A stretch of 45,663 bases of DNA from Candidatus Acutalibacter pullistercoris (GTDB lineage Bacteria; Bacillota; Clostridia; Oscillospirales; Acutalibacteraceae), in NCBI GenBank assembly GCA_019115285.1, contig DXDU01000128.1:1-45663 (forward strand), written 5' to 3'. Positions 29,116 through 36,941 of this stretch are shown here, piece by piece. The number at the start of each line of letters is the position of its first letter. Positions within the stretch are counted from its first letter, which is position 1. The translations under genes were made by a program, and so were the position numbers. The notes under the pieces are model-generated. The model saw only the letters and a program-made list of their open reading frames with translations. It did not search any database and had not been told where the DNA came from.

Positions 29116-29144
29116 AGTATACCACACTCCCCGCCCCTTGTCAA
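29116..29144 (-). promoter_or_regulatory. metK promoter
   Basis: Minus strand -35 TTGACA (29139-29144), 17-nt spacer, -10 TATACT (29116-29121), about 20 nt before the riboswitch. Confidence 0.9.
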
Positions 29145-29157
29145 TGGGCAAAGCGCC

Positions 29158-29628
29158 TTACTTGTGGTACCTGGTGTTCCCCAAAATTTGGAACCCCCGG
29201 TAAATCTGCTCGCAGAGCATCACCCGGGCCAGCTGGTGGGGGAACGTCATGGGGGACATGGAGATGCCCTCCCCCGCCAGCTTCACCCTGTCCGCCAGCC
29301 CGTATGAGCTGCCGATGACGAAGCTCACCTGCCCCGGGTAGTCCATGGCCTTGCCCAAGAGCTTCCCAAGCCCCGGGGAGTCCAGCTGCCGCCCCTCGAT
29401 GCAAAGGGGATAGACCACCCCCGCCGCCTTTTCCAGCAGGGCGGCCCCCTCCTTCTCCAGCGCCGCCTTGATCTCCCCCGGGGAGGGGTCCTGGGGCAGC
29501 CGGGCCTCCGGCAGCTCCAAGATCTCCAGCCTGCAGAAGGCCCCCAGCCGCTTCTCATACTCCGCCACGGCCTCCCGCCAGTAGCGCTCCTTCAGCTTTC
29601 CCACACAGAGGATCTTCACCCCCAGCAC
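29158..29628 (-). CDS. rlmH: 23S rRNA (pseudouridine1915-N3)-methyltransferase RlmH
   Basis: A 156-residue SPOUT methyltransferase acting on helix 69 of 23S rRNA in assembled ribosomes, using SAM. The C-terminal SPOUT knot region is seen: VSFVIGSSYGL (about 103-113) and the conserved ISMSPMTFPHQLARVMLCEQIYRGFQILGNTRYHK end (in parts), with the terminal YHK typical of RlmH. The start is a GTG with SD AAAGGAGG at 8 nt. It lies 14 nt behind the MBL-fold gene, in the usual pairing of walJ-like gene and rlmH. Confidence 0.97.
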   Translation of the reverse strand: MLGVKILCVGKLKERYWREAVAEYEKRLGAFCRLEILELPEARLPQDPSPGEIKAALEKEGAALLEKAAGVVYPLCIEGRQLDSPGLGKLLGKAMDYPGQVSFVIGSSYGLADRVKLAGEGISMSPMTFPHQLARVMLCEQIYRGFQILGNTRYHK

Positions 29629-29642
29629 AGCCTCTCCCTCCT

Positions 29643-30425
29643 TTAAAACAAAAATGACTTCCCTGTCCTGTTCTCCGGGGGAGCGGTCTTAAGCAGGAAG
29701 TCCACCTCCGGCACGTACCCCGCCTGGACCAGCGCCCCCAAAGCCGCCTGGTAAGCCAGGTCCGGGGTGTTGTTCTCGTGGCTCAGGTGGGCCAGCAAAA
29801 ACCGCCTGGTGCCCGCCCCCAGCAGCCGGGGGAGCAGCCCGGCGCAGTCCTCGTTGGAGAGATGCCCCCGCTCCGACAAGATCCGCCGCTTCAGCGGCAG
29901 GGGGTAGCCCCCCAGCCGCAGCATCTCCTTGTCGTGGTTGGATTCCACCACCGCCAGGTCCGCGCCCCACAGCCCTTCCAGAGTCTCCTCCAGCAGGGTC
30001 CCCGTGTCTGTGGCCAGGGCGAAGACCCTGCCGTCCCCGGTGCGCAGCCGGTACCCGGTGGGCTGGGCGCTGTCGTGGCTCAGAGGGAAGGACCACACCT
30101 GCATCCCCCCAAGCTCCATGCCCTGTTCCACAGGCCGCAGGGTAAGCCCCGCCAGACTCTGGCGCAAGACCTCCAAAGTCCCCTGGGAGCCATACACCGG
30201 CAGCCCGAATTTCTTGGCGAACACCCGCAGCCCCGCCACGTGGTCGCTGTGCTCGTGGGTGACCAGCACCCCCTCCACCGCCAGAGGGTCTATGCCGCAC
30301 AGCCGCAGCATCCCCTCCAGCTGTTTGGCGCTGCGCCCCGCGTCGATGAGCACCCCCCGGGACCTGTTCCCCACGTAATAGCTGTTTCCTGCGCTGCCGG
30401 AAAACAGCGGGCAAAGCCTGGCCAT
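29643..30425 (-). CDS. MBL-fold metallo-hydrolase, WalJ/YycJ-like
   Basis: A 260-residue metallo-beta-lactamase-fold protein of the YycJ (WalJ) type, proposed to act as a nuclease coordinated with cell wall and division control. The metal-binding motif VTHEHSDH (about 55-62), later His in PLSHDSAQPTGYRL and Asp in ATDTG, and LAHLSHENN (about 212) are in place. It opens LCPLFSGSAGNSYYVG as in the family. Located between murA and rlmH; no WalRK two-component genes are nearby. Confidence 0.92.
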   Translation of the reverse strand: MARLCPLFSGSAGNSYYVGNRSRGVLIDAGRSAKQLEGMLRLCGIDPLAVEGVLVTHEHSDHVAGLRVFAKKFGLPVYGSQGTLEVLRQSLAGLTLRPVEQGMELGGMQVWSFPLSHDSAQPTGYRLRTGDGRVFALATDTGTLLEETLEGLWGADLAVVESNHDKEMLRLGGYPLPLKRRILSERGHLSNEDCAGLLPRLLGAGTRRFLLAHLSHENNTPDLAYQAALGALVQAGYVPEVDFLLKTAPPENRTGKSFLF

Positions 30426-30465
30426 ATCTGCTCCTTTCCAGAGGGGCGTCCCCTCCCAAACGGCG

Positions 30466-30496
30466 AAAAGAAAGGAGCCTTTCCGGCTCCCTTTCT
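30466..30496 (-). terminator. murA terminator
   Basis: Stem of about 10 bp with one bulge (30485-30495 with 30469-30479), followed by TTTTC on the minus strand; directly after the murA stop. Confidence 0.8.
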
Positions 30497-30498
30497 TT

Positions 30499-31791
30499 TT
30501 ATCCTACGTTTTCCGGGGCTTCCTCGCTGAGATCCTGCCGCCGGTAAATGTCCGCTCCCAGCTGCACCAGCTTCTCCACGATGTTCTCGTAGCCCCGCTC
30601 GATATACTTCACGTCCTCCACCTGGGTGGTGCCTTCCGCCACCAGCCCGGCGATGACCATAGCCGCGCCGGCCCGCAGGTCCAGGGCCCGCACCGGGGCG
30701 CCCTTCAGGTGGTCCACCCCTTCCACAATGGCCACTTTCCCGTCCACGGTGATCTGGGCGCCCATGCGCCGCAGCTCTCCCACGTACTTAAAGCGGTTGC
30801 CTTCCCACACGCTCTCGTTGACCATGCTGGTGCCCCGGGCAATGGCCAGCAGCGCCGTGATCTGCGGCTGCATGTCCGTGGGGAAACCGGGATGGGGCTG
30901 GGTCTTCACGTTGCACTTGCGCAGGGGCTTGTCGCACACCACCCGCACGGTGTCGTCCCCCTCTTCCACGGTGACGCCCATCTCCTCCAGCTTGGCCGAG
31001 ATGGACTCCAGGTGCTTGGGGGTCACGTTCCGCACCGTCACATCCCCGCCGGTGGCCGCCGCGGCCACCATGTAGGTGCCCGCCTCGATCTGGTCCGGGA
31101 TGATGGAGTAGGTGCAGCCCCGCAGCTTCTGCACCCCGTGAATCTTAATGGTATCCGTGCCGGCGCCCCGGATGTCGGCGCCCATGGTGTTCAAAAAGTT
31201 GGCCAGGTCCACGATATGGGGCTCCCGGGCGGCGTTCTCAATCACCGTCAGCCCCCGGGCCTTCACAGCGGCCAGGATGATATTCATAGTGGCTCCCACG
31301 GTCACCACATCCAGGTAGATGTTGGCCCCGTGAAGCTCCTCCTGGGCGGTGACGGCGATCATGCCGTTGTCCAGGCTGTAATCGCAGCCCAATGCCGCGA
31401 AGCCCTTCAGGTGCTGGTCGATGGGCCGCACGCCGAAGTTGCACCCGCCCGGCAGCGGCACGGCGGCCTTGTGGTACCGGCCCAGCAGCGCCCCCAAAAA
31501 GTAGTACGAAGCCCGGATCCTCCTGGCCACGTCGGCGTCCACCGTGTCGGTGCTCACCGGCCGGGGGTCAATCTCCACCGTGTGCCGGTCCAGATAGTCC
31601 ACCCTGGCCCCCATGCTGTCCATAATGTACAGCAGGGTCTTCACGTCAGAGATGTCCGGCAGGTTCTCCAAGCGGCAGGGGGCGTCCGCCAGAATCACCG
31701 CGGGGATGATGGCCACCGCGGCGTTCTTCGCCCCGCTGATATTCACTTCGCCGGTCAGGCGGTTCCCGCCTTTGATCACGTATTTATCCAA
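30499..31791 (-). CDS. murA: UDP-N-acetylglucosamine 1-carboxyvinyltransferase
   Basis: A 430-residue enolpyruvyl transferase, the first committed step of peptidoglycan synthesis. N-terminal YVIKGGNRLTGEVNISGAKNAAVAI has the catalytic Lys/Asn pair; the region holding the fosfomycin-target Cys appears as PLPGGCNFGVRPID (about 115). QPHPGFPTDMQPQ and DLRAGAAMVIAGL (about 395) are family marks. The first ATG of the reading (31896) lies inside the promoter, so the TTG at 31789-31791 (SD TTAGGA at 9 nt) is taken as the start, giving normal length. The leader has a small GC hairpin. Confidence 0.95.
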   Translation of the reverse strand: MDKYVIKGGNRLTGEVNISGAKNAAVAIIPAVILADAPCRLENLPDISDVKTLLYIMDSMGARVDYLDRHTVEIDPRPVSTDTVDADVARRIRASYYFLGALLGRYHKAAVPLPGGCNFGVRPIDQHLKGFAALGCDYSLDNGMIAVTAQEELHGANIYLDVVTVGATMNIILAAVKARGLTVIENAAREPHIVDLANFLNTMGADIRGAGTDTIKIHGVQKLRGCTYSIIPDQIEAGTYMVAAAATGGDVTVRNVTPKHLESISAKLEEMGVTVEEGDDTVRVVCDKPLRKCNVKTQPHPGFPTDMQPQITALLAIARGTSMVNESVWEGNRFKYVGELRRMGAQITVDGKVAIVEGVDHLKGAPVRALDLRAGAAMVIAGLVAEGTTQVEDVKYIERGYENIVEKLVQLGADIYRRQDLSEEAPENVG

Positions 31792-31884
31792 AATTACACT
31801 TCCTAACGGCGTATTTCCAGGCCCTCCCAGAGAGGGCGTCGTCGATCCCGTTTGGTTGACAAAACTAGTATTTGACTGTTGCTT

Positions 31885-31913
31885 ATCATAATACATCCCC
31901 CGGGAAAAGTCAA
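31885..31913 (-). promoter_or_regulatory. murA promoter
   Basis: Minus strand -35 TTGACT (31908-31913), 17-nt spacer, -10 TATGAT (31885-31890). The leader to the TTG start is about 85 nt. Confidence 0.85.
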
Positions 31914-31995
31914 TACAGAGCCGCCCTTCTCCCAGTTGACAAAACCAATTTCTGCCGCCTATGTGAAAAACCGCGGGATACCGACAAAGAGGACC

Positions 31996-32688
31996 TTATT
32001 TTTTCTTCCCGAAGATCACCGGCTTCTCCTCGCCCCGCAGCAGCCGCCCGATGTTGGAGCGGTGCTTGACGAGCACCGTCACCCCCACGAACAGGGCCGC
32101 CGCCGTCACGAACAGCAGCACCCACAGCGGCGCCCCGTCCCGGCGGTAAGAGAGGAAAAAGGTGAGGAGGAAGGCGTACACCGGGTAGGTGGCCGCGCTG
32201 ACCACAGAGGCCAGGGACACAATGCGCTTCCAGATAAAGACCACCGCGAAGGTGAGCAGCACCAGCAGGAACACCCGCCAGTCCGTCAGGGCGATCATGG
32301 CGGCGGAGGTCACCACCCCCTTGCCCCCCCGGAAACCGTAAAACACCGGGAAGATGTGCCCCAGCACGCAGGCCACTCCGGCCACGTACTTGCCCACACT
32401 GTAAAGCTCCGGGGTGACCCCGGCCCCCAGCTGTCCCGCCAGGGCCAGAAAAGCCTGGGACAGCAGCACCGCCGCCACGCACTTGAGGAAATCCCCGGCG
32501 AAGGTCAGCGCCGCGGGGACCTTCCCCACAGACCGGAGCACGTTTGTCATGCCCGCGTTGCCGCTGCCGTATTCGCGAATGTCCTCCTTGTTCTTGAAAA
32601 ACCAAGTGAGGATGATGGACCAGTTCACGCTGCCCAGCAGATACCCTGCCACAGCAGCCAGTGCCATTGCCAAAATCGTCGTTGCCAT
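31996..32688 (-). CDS. plsY: Acyl-phosphate--glycerol-3-phosphate acyltransferase
   Basis: A 230-residue integral membrane acyltransferase starting phospholipid synthesis from acyl phosphate and glycerol-3-phosphate. Three PlsY motifs are seen: SxN-type GSVNWSIILTWFFKNKEDIREYGSGNAGMTNVLR (about 19-52, in parts), LGHIFPVFYGFRGGKGVVT (about 110-128) and the last basic HRSNIGRLLRGEE (about 207). ATG 32686-32688 is preferred over a TTG three codons earlier by SD spacing. It lies 36 nt after der; the two are usually neighbours in Clostridia. Confidence 0.96.
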   Translation of the reverse strand: MATTILAMALAAVAGYLLGSVNWSIILTWFFKNKEDIREYGSGNAGMTNVLRSVGKVPAALTFAGDFLKCVAAVLLSQAFLALAGQLGAGVTPELYSVGKYVAGVACVLGHIFPVFYGFRGGKGVVTSAAMIALTDWRVFLLVLLTFAVVFIWKRIVSLASVVSAATYPVYAFLLTFFLSYRRDGAPLWVLLFVTAAALFVGVTVLVKHRSNIGRLLRGEEKPVIFGKKK

Positions 32689-32724
32689 ACCGCTCAAACC
32701 GCCTTTCGTCCCCCGCCGGGGCTG

Positions 32725-34050
32725 TTATTTTTTCTCTCCCCGCTCCCGGATTACCATCCGCACCGGGGTGCCCTCCAACCCAAAGTTCTCCCGGATCCTG
32801 TTCTCCAGATACCGCTGGTAGGAGTAGTGGAAGAGCTCGTGGTCGTTGCAGAAGCATACGAAGGTAGGGGGCTTGGTAGAAGCCTGGGTCATGTAGTAGA
32901 TCTTCAGCCGCCGGCCCTTGTCGGTGGGAGGCTGCACCCGGGCGGTGGCCCGGGCCAGAATGTCGTTGAGGGTGCCGGTGGTCACCCGCATGGCGTTGTT
33001 GGCCGCCGCCTGGCAGATGAGCTGGAACATCTTGTCCAGCCGCTGCCCCGTCTTGGCGGAGATGAACAGGATGGGCGCGTAGGACATGAAGGAGAAGTCC
33101 TCCTCTAGCTTTTTGCGCATCTCGGCCATGGTGTTAGTGTCCTTCTCCACGGCGTCCCACTTGTTCACGCAGATGACGCAGCCCTTCCCGGCCTCGTGGG
33201 CGATGCCCGCCACTTTCGAGTCCTGCTCCGTAAAGCCCACCTGGGCGTCGATGAGGATCAGGCACACGTCCGCCCGCTCCACGGCCATCTCCGCCCGCAG
33301 GTTGCTGTAGTGCTCGATGGCGTCCTCCACCCGGCTCTTCCGCCGCAGCCCGGCGGTGTCGATGAAGGTAAAGGTGCCATACTCGTTCTGAATGGTGGTG
33401 TCCACCGCGTCCCGGGTGGTTCCGGCAATGTCCGAGACAATGCACCGGTTCTCCCCGGCCACCTTGTTCACCAGAGAGGACTTCCCCACGTTGGGCTTGC
33501 CGATCACCGCCACCTTGATGGCGTCCCCCTCTTCCTCTTCCTCCTCCTGGGGCGGCAGCAGCTCCACCACCCGGTCCAGCAGGTCCCCCGTGCCGTGGCC
33601 GTGAACGGACGACACCATCACCGGGTCTCCCAGCCCCAGGTTGTAGAACTCGTAAAACTCGGCGGGAGGTTCCCCCACCGTGTCGCACTTGTTGACGCAC
33701 AGCACCACCGGCACGCCGCTTTTCAGCAGAAGGCTGGCCACGTCCTGGTCGGTGGCGGTCACCCCGCTGCGGATGTCCGTCACCAGGATGATGGCGGCGG
33801 CGGAGTCAATGGCGATCTGGGCCTGCTCCCGCATCTGGCTGAGGATCACATCCTTGGAGGCGGGCTCGATGCCCCCGGTGTCCACCAGGGAGAAGGTGCG
33901 GCCGCACCACTCCCCCTCCCCGAAGATCCTGTCCCGGGTGACGCCGGGGGTGTCCTCCACAATGGACAGCCGCTGCCCCACGATCTTATTGAACAGTGTG
34001 GACTTGCCCACGTTGGGCCGCCCCACAATGGCCACGATTGGCTTCGCCAT
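32725..34050 (-). CDS. der: Ribosome biogenesis GTPase Der (EngA)
   Basis: A 441-residue protein with two G domains in tandem and a KH-like C-terminal domain, needed for 50S maturation. G1 motifs GRPNVGKSTLFN (about 10) and GKPNVGKSSLVN (about 185), DTGG and DTAG switch motifs, and NKCD and NKWD specificity motifs are intact. C-terminal HELFHYSYQRYLENRIRENF is typical. SD AAAGGATCGG before ATG. Read in series DUF512 gene - der - plsY. Confidence 0.98.
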   Translation of the reverse strand: MAKPIVAIVGRPNVGKSTLFNKIVGQRLSIVEDTPGVTRDRIFGEGEWCGRTFSLVDTGGIEPASKDVILSQMREQAQIAIDSAAAIILVTDIRSGVTATDQDVASLLLKSGVPVVLCVNKCDTVGEPPAEFYEFYNLGLGDPVMVSSVHGHGTGDLLDRVVELLPPQEEEEEEGDAIKVAVIGKPNVGKSSLVNKVAGENRCIVSDIAGTTRDAVDTTIQNEYGTFTFIDTAGLRRKSRVEDAIEHYSNLRAEMAVERADVCLILIDAQVGFTEQDSKVAGIAHEAGKGCVICVNKWDAVEKDTNTMAEMRKKLEEDFSFMSYAPILFISAKTGQRLDKMFQLICQAAANNAMRVTTGTLNDILARATARVQPPTDKGRRLKIYYMTQASTKPPTFVCFCNDHELFHYSYQRYLENRIRENFGLEGTPVRMVIRERGEKK

Positions 34051-34098
34051 AGTATCACCGATCCTTTCTCTGTCAAACTCCCCTGGGAGGCCCGCCGG

Positions 34099-35460
34099 TC
34101 ACCGGTGCTCCCAGCTGCCCTCGTAGGGGTTGTACCCCGGGGTCTCCGGCTCTGGCAGGCCCCAGATGGCCCGCACCAAAGCCTCCCCGGTGTTCCCCAC
34201 CCGCCGGCAGGGGACCCCTAATTTCGAGGAGAGCTCCTCCAGGGTCACGTCGTCCAAAAACACGTCCTCCCCGGCCCGCATCATGTTGGTGGCCAGCAGC
34301 ACCTGGTCCCCCAGGTCCCGGCCCCCCAGCTGCCGGAGCAAATCCCGCCCGGTGAGCAGCCCGGTGACGTTCACCGTGCCCCCGAAGAAATCGTTCTTCA
34401 CCGGAACCACTTCGATGGACCTATTATGGCATTTCCGGCGGCATCCGTCAAGCAAGGCATCCAGGAAAGGGTACGCCCCTTCCCCGGTGGGGATGGTCAC
34501 TTTGCTTTTCCCCTCCAGTTCCGGCAGGTCCAGGTCCTCCAGGGCCCAGTCCACCTCGTCCTGAAGGTTCCGCAGCATCCCCACCCCGTTCTCGATCTGG
34601 GGGAAGTCCTCGTAAAACTCCAGGGGCGGGATCTCCCTGCCCGCCAGCAGGTAAAACTCGTCAGAGGGGTACACCGTCCTGGCGCCCCGCTCCCTTTTCC
34701 ACCGGTCTCCCCAGCGCTCCAAGAGCTCCAAAGCCTCCCCGGCGGTCTCCCGAGTAAAAGGGACCAGGGGGTACAGCCCTTCCCGGTACCGGGTCAGGCC
34801 CACAGGCACGCAGGCCACGCTGAGCAGCCCCTCCCCCAGCTCCCAGAACTTCTGGAGGGTGTACTCCAAGGCCTCCCCGTCGTTCAGCCCCGGGCACAGC
34901 ACAATCTGGCAGTTCAGGCGGATTCCCCCCTGGGCCAGCCGGTACAGGTGCCGCAGGGAGTCGCCGGCAAAGCGGTTGCCCATCATCTTGCACCGCAGCT
35001 GGGGGTCCATGGTGTGCACTGACACGTTGATGGGGCTGATGCGCATCTGCAGGATCCTGTCGATCTCCCTGTCGTCGATGTTGGTCAGGGTGATGTAGTT
35101 CCCGAACAGGAAGGAGAGCCTGTCGTCGTCGTCCTTAAAGTACAGCGTCTCCCGCATCCCCCGGGGCAGCTGGTCAATAAAGCAGAACACGCACTTGTTC
35201 CGGCAGGAGCGCTGCTTGTCCATCAGGTAGCTGTCAAACTCCAGCCCCAAAGAGGCGTACTGGGGCTTCATCAGCTCCACCTGCAGGGGCTCTCCCTCCC
35301 GGGTGAGCTCCACCCGCAGCTCCTTTTCCGTCTCGAAGAACCGGTAGTCCAGCACGTCCCCGATCTCATGGCCGTTGATGGCCACCAGCTCGTCCCCCGG
35401 CTGTATGCCCAGCCGCTGGGCCCGGCTGCCCAGCTCCACCCCCGTGATCCTCACCGCCAT
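34099..35460 (-). CDS. DUF512 family radical-SAM protein with PDZ domain
   Basis: A 453-residue protein: N-terminal PDZ-like domain (about 1-65, GSRAQRLGIQPGDELVAING), a radical-SAM segment with the cluster motif CRNKCVFCFIDQLP (about 86, C-x3-C-x2-C), and the C-terminal DUF512 (FYEDFPQIENGVGMLRN, then VPVKNDFFGGTVNVTGLLTG). It is a conserved Clostridial protein of unknown reaction, commonly next to der. It lies 90 nt behind rpmF, with a terminator in the gap and no visible own promoter, so it may depend on read-through. Confidence 0.93.
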   Translation of the reverse strand: MAVRITGVELGSRAQRLGIQPGDELVAINGHEIGDVLDYRFFETEKELRVELTREGEPLQVELMKPQYASLGLEFDSYLMDKQRSCRNKCVFCFIDQLPRGMRETLYFKDDDDRLSFLFGNYITLTNIDDREIDRILQMRISPINVSVHTMDPQLRCKMMGNRFAGDSLRHLYRLAQGGIRLNCQIVLCPGLNDGEALEYTLQKFWELGEGLLSVACVPVGLTRYREGLYPLVPFTRETAGEALELLERWGDRWKRERGARTVYPSDEFYLLAGREIPPLEFYEDFPQIENGVGMLRNLQDEVDWALEDLDLPELEGKSKVTIPTGEGAYPFLDALLDGCRRKCHNRSIEVVPVKNDFFGGTVNVTGLLTGRDLLRQLGGRDLGDQVLLATNMMRAGEDVFLDDVTLEELSSKLGVPCRRVGNTGEALVRAIWGLPEPETPGYNPYEGSWEHR

Positions 35461-35493
35461 AGCCTGCTCCTTTCCGGGGCATCCCCCTAGATG

Positions 35494-35523
35494 AAAAATA
35501 GGGAACGCTTTTGGCGTTCCCTA
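35494..35523 (-). terminator. Terminator after rpmF
   Basis: 10-bp stem (35514-35523 with 35499-35508) followed on the minus strand by TTTTT (35494-35498). It lies between rpmF and the DUF512 gene and may be leaky. Confidence 0.9.
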
Positions 35524-35550
35524 CCTTAGTGCTTCCTCGTGTCAGGCGCC

Positions 35551-35733
35551 TTACGCGTCCTTCTTCACAACGGCCCGGCCATTGTAATAGCCGCAGTTGC
35601 CGCACACTCTGTGAGGTGTCTTATACTCCCCACACTGGGGGCACTTCATCAACGCGGGAGCCTGCAGCTTCCACACGTTAGAACGTCTCTTGTTCTGTCT
35701 CGCGCTGGATACCTTACCCTTGGGTACTGCCAT
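35551..35733 (-). CDS. rpmF: 50S ribosomal protein L32
   Basis: A 60-residue L32, beginning MAVPKGKVSSARQNKRRSN, with a zinc ribbon CPQCGEYKTPHRVCGNCGYY (C-x2-C, C-x2-C intact), so it is the zinc-binding form. SD GAGGAGG. It follows the DUF177 gene by 55 nt, the standard DUF177-rpmF pairing, and both read from the promoter at 36317. Confidence 0.98.
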   Translation of the reverse strand: MAVPKGKVSSARQNKRRSNVWKLQAPALMKCPQCGEYKTPHRVCGNCGYYNGRAVVKKDA

Positions 35734-35788
35734 GGTTGCACCTCCTCACTGTCTCAGTCAAACTCAAAATGCCGCAAGCACGGCTTTT

Positions 35789-36289
35789 TTAACGATCTTC
35801 CAGCAACTGCCGCAACGCCGCCAGTCTGGGGTCGCCCTCCTGCCGCTGGCAGGAGCACTCCTCCCGGTTCCGGTTTTTCCCGCACACGGGGCACAGCCCC
35901 TTGCAGTCCGGCTTGCACAGGAATTTGCTGGGCATGTCCAGCAGGATGTCCTCGGTGAGCAGCCCGTCAAGATCCAGCCGCTCCTCCGGCGCCACGATGA
36001 GATCCTCGTCCTCGCCGCTCACAAGCTCCCGCACCACTGTGTGGGAGAACCTGGGCGAAAACTCCCGGGTCACCAGGTCGCAGCACCTGTCGCATGGCAT
36101 CGTCACCGAAAAGTCCAGCTCCGCCTCCACCAGCACAGAGCCAGCGAAGCTTTGCAGCCGGGCCCGGACCTTCACCGGCGCACAAAACGGCTTGACACCG
36201 TCCAATTCCACTTCCGAAAGGTCCATCTCATAGGCCAGTTCCCTCTCCCATCGGTCAGAGAGAAAGGCCTGTCTCAAATCGATTACCAT
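35789..36289 (-). CDS. DUF177 (YceD-like) protein, 23S rRNA accumulation factor
   Basis: A 166-residue DUF177 protein, linked in other bacteria to 23S rRNA/50S accumulation. The mid-protein CDRCCDLVTREF (about 93) and a C-terminal zinc-type CKPDCKGLCPVCGKNRN (about 127-143) with a further CSC are typical; the motif order is complete. SD AAGGTGG before the ATG. First gene of the rpmF operon. Confidence 0.93.
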   Translation of the reverse strand: MVIDLRQAFLSDRWERELAYEMDLSEVELDGVKPFCAPVKVRARLQSFAGSVLVEAELDFSVTMPCDRCCDLVTREFSPRFSHTVVRELVSGEDEDLIVAPEERLDLDGLLTEDILLDMPSKFLCKPDCKGLCPVCGKNRNREECSCQRQEGDPRLAALRQLLEDR

Positions 36290-36316
36290 ACTTCCACCTT
36301 CATGCCGTACTGATAT

Positions 36317-36345
36317 ATTATAATGACCGCTCCCCCGTTTGTCAA
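36317..36345 (-). promoter_or_regulatory. Consensus sigma-A promoter of the DUF177-rpmF operon
   Basis: Minus strand -35 TTGACA (36340-36345), exactly 17 nt, -10 TATAAT (36317-36322): full consensus at both boxes. Confidence 0.95.
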
Positions 36346-36391
36346 GCCCTTTTCCAGGTTTTCTCCCCCCGGAAAAACAGCCATCTCCGCA

Positions 36392-36418
36392 GAAAAAAGG
36401 GCGGCGCCCGGCCGCCCT
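36392..36418 (-). terminator. Terminator of the P-loop gene
   Basis: 8-bp stem (36411-36418 with 36398-36405), 5-nt loop, followed by TTTTTT on the minus strand. Confidence 0.9.
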
Positions 36419-36444
36419 TTCTCTGGAAAAACCCCAGGGGCTTC

Positions 36445-36858
36445 TTACTTCAGCACGTACTCGGTCACAGACTGGGGCAGCTCCTCGTCCGCCGCGGAGA
36501 TGGACAGCACGAAGTTGGCCTCCACCGTGTCGCTCAGCCGCTTGAGCTCCTCCACCAGGGGCGCCAGGACCTCAGGGCCGGTGCCGGCGATCTTCAGGGT
36601 GGAGTCCACGAAAATGTCGGTGACGTCGTAATTCCCGGCGCAGATGCCGGCCAGGAAGCCGTACAGGCCCTTGCCCCCTTGCACATCATAGGAGTCGATG
36701 TCGATGAGGCGGGCGGCGTGGGAGATGTCGTAGGTCAGCTTCAGGCCTTTCTCCACCACCACAACGTTGCCGTTGGAGTTCTTCACGGCCTCGTTGGCCA
36801 TCTCGATGAGCTTCTTGGTCTTGCCGGAACCTTTCTTACCAGTCAAAAGAGTGATCAT
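36445..36858 (-). CDS. P-loop ATP-binding protein of unknown function
   Basis: A 137-residue small NTPase-fold protein opening MITLLTGKKGSGKTKKLIEMAN with a clear Walker A (GKKGSGKTK, 7-15). A Walker-B-like strand DVTDIFVDSTLKI lies near 79, then ELKRLSDTVEANFVLSISA. Such short proteins are widespread in Clostridia, sometimes labelled PilT-like, but there is no second helicase part or pilus context here. Directly downstream of pgi by 83 nt; SD AAAGGAG at 8 nt. Confidence 0.8.
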   Translation of the reverse strand: MITLLTGKKGSGKTKKLIEMANEAVKNSNGNVVVVEKGLKLTYDISHAARLIDIDSYDVQGGKGLYGFLAGICAGNYDVTDIFVDSTLKIAGTGPEVLAPLVEELKRLSDTVEANFVLSISAADEELPQSVTEYVLK

Positions 36859-36941
36859 GTTGCAACTCTCCTTTATTTTTTATGATGTTCCGCCCCTGGC
36901 GCCGTTCTCCCAAAGGCGAATCGCGCTGGATGGATGGCAGG

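Noticed and set aside
31792-31896. N-terminal extension of murA from the ATG at 31896
   Set aside because: That ATG lies inside the -10 region of the murA promoter, and the extension would exceed the family length.
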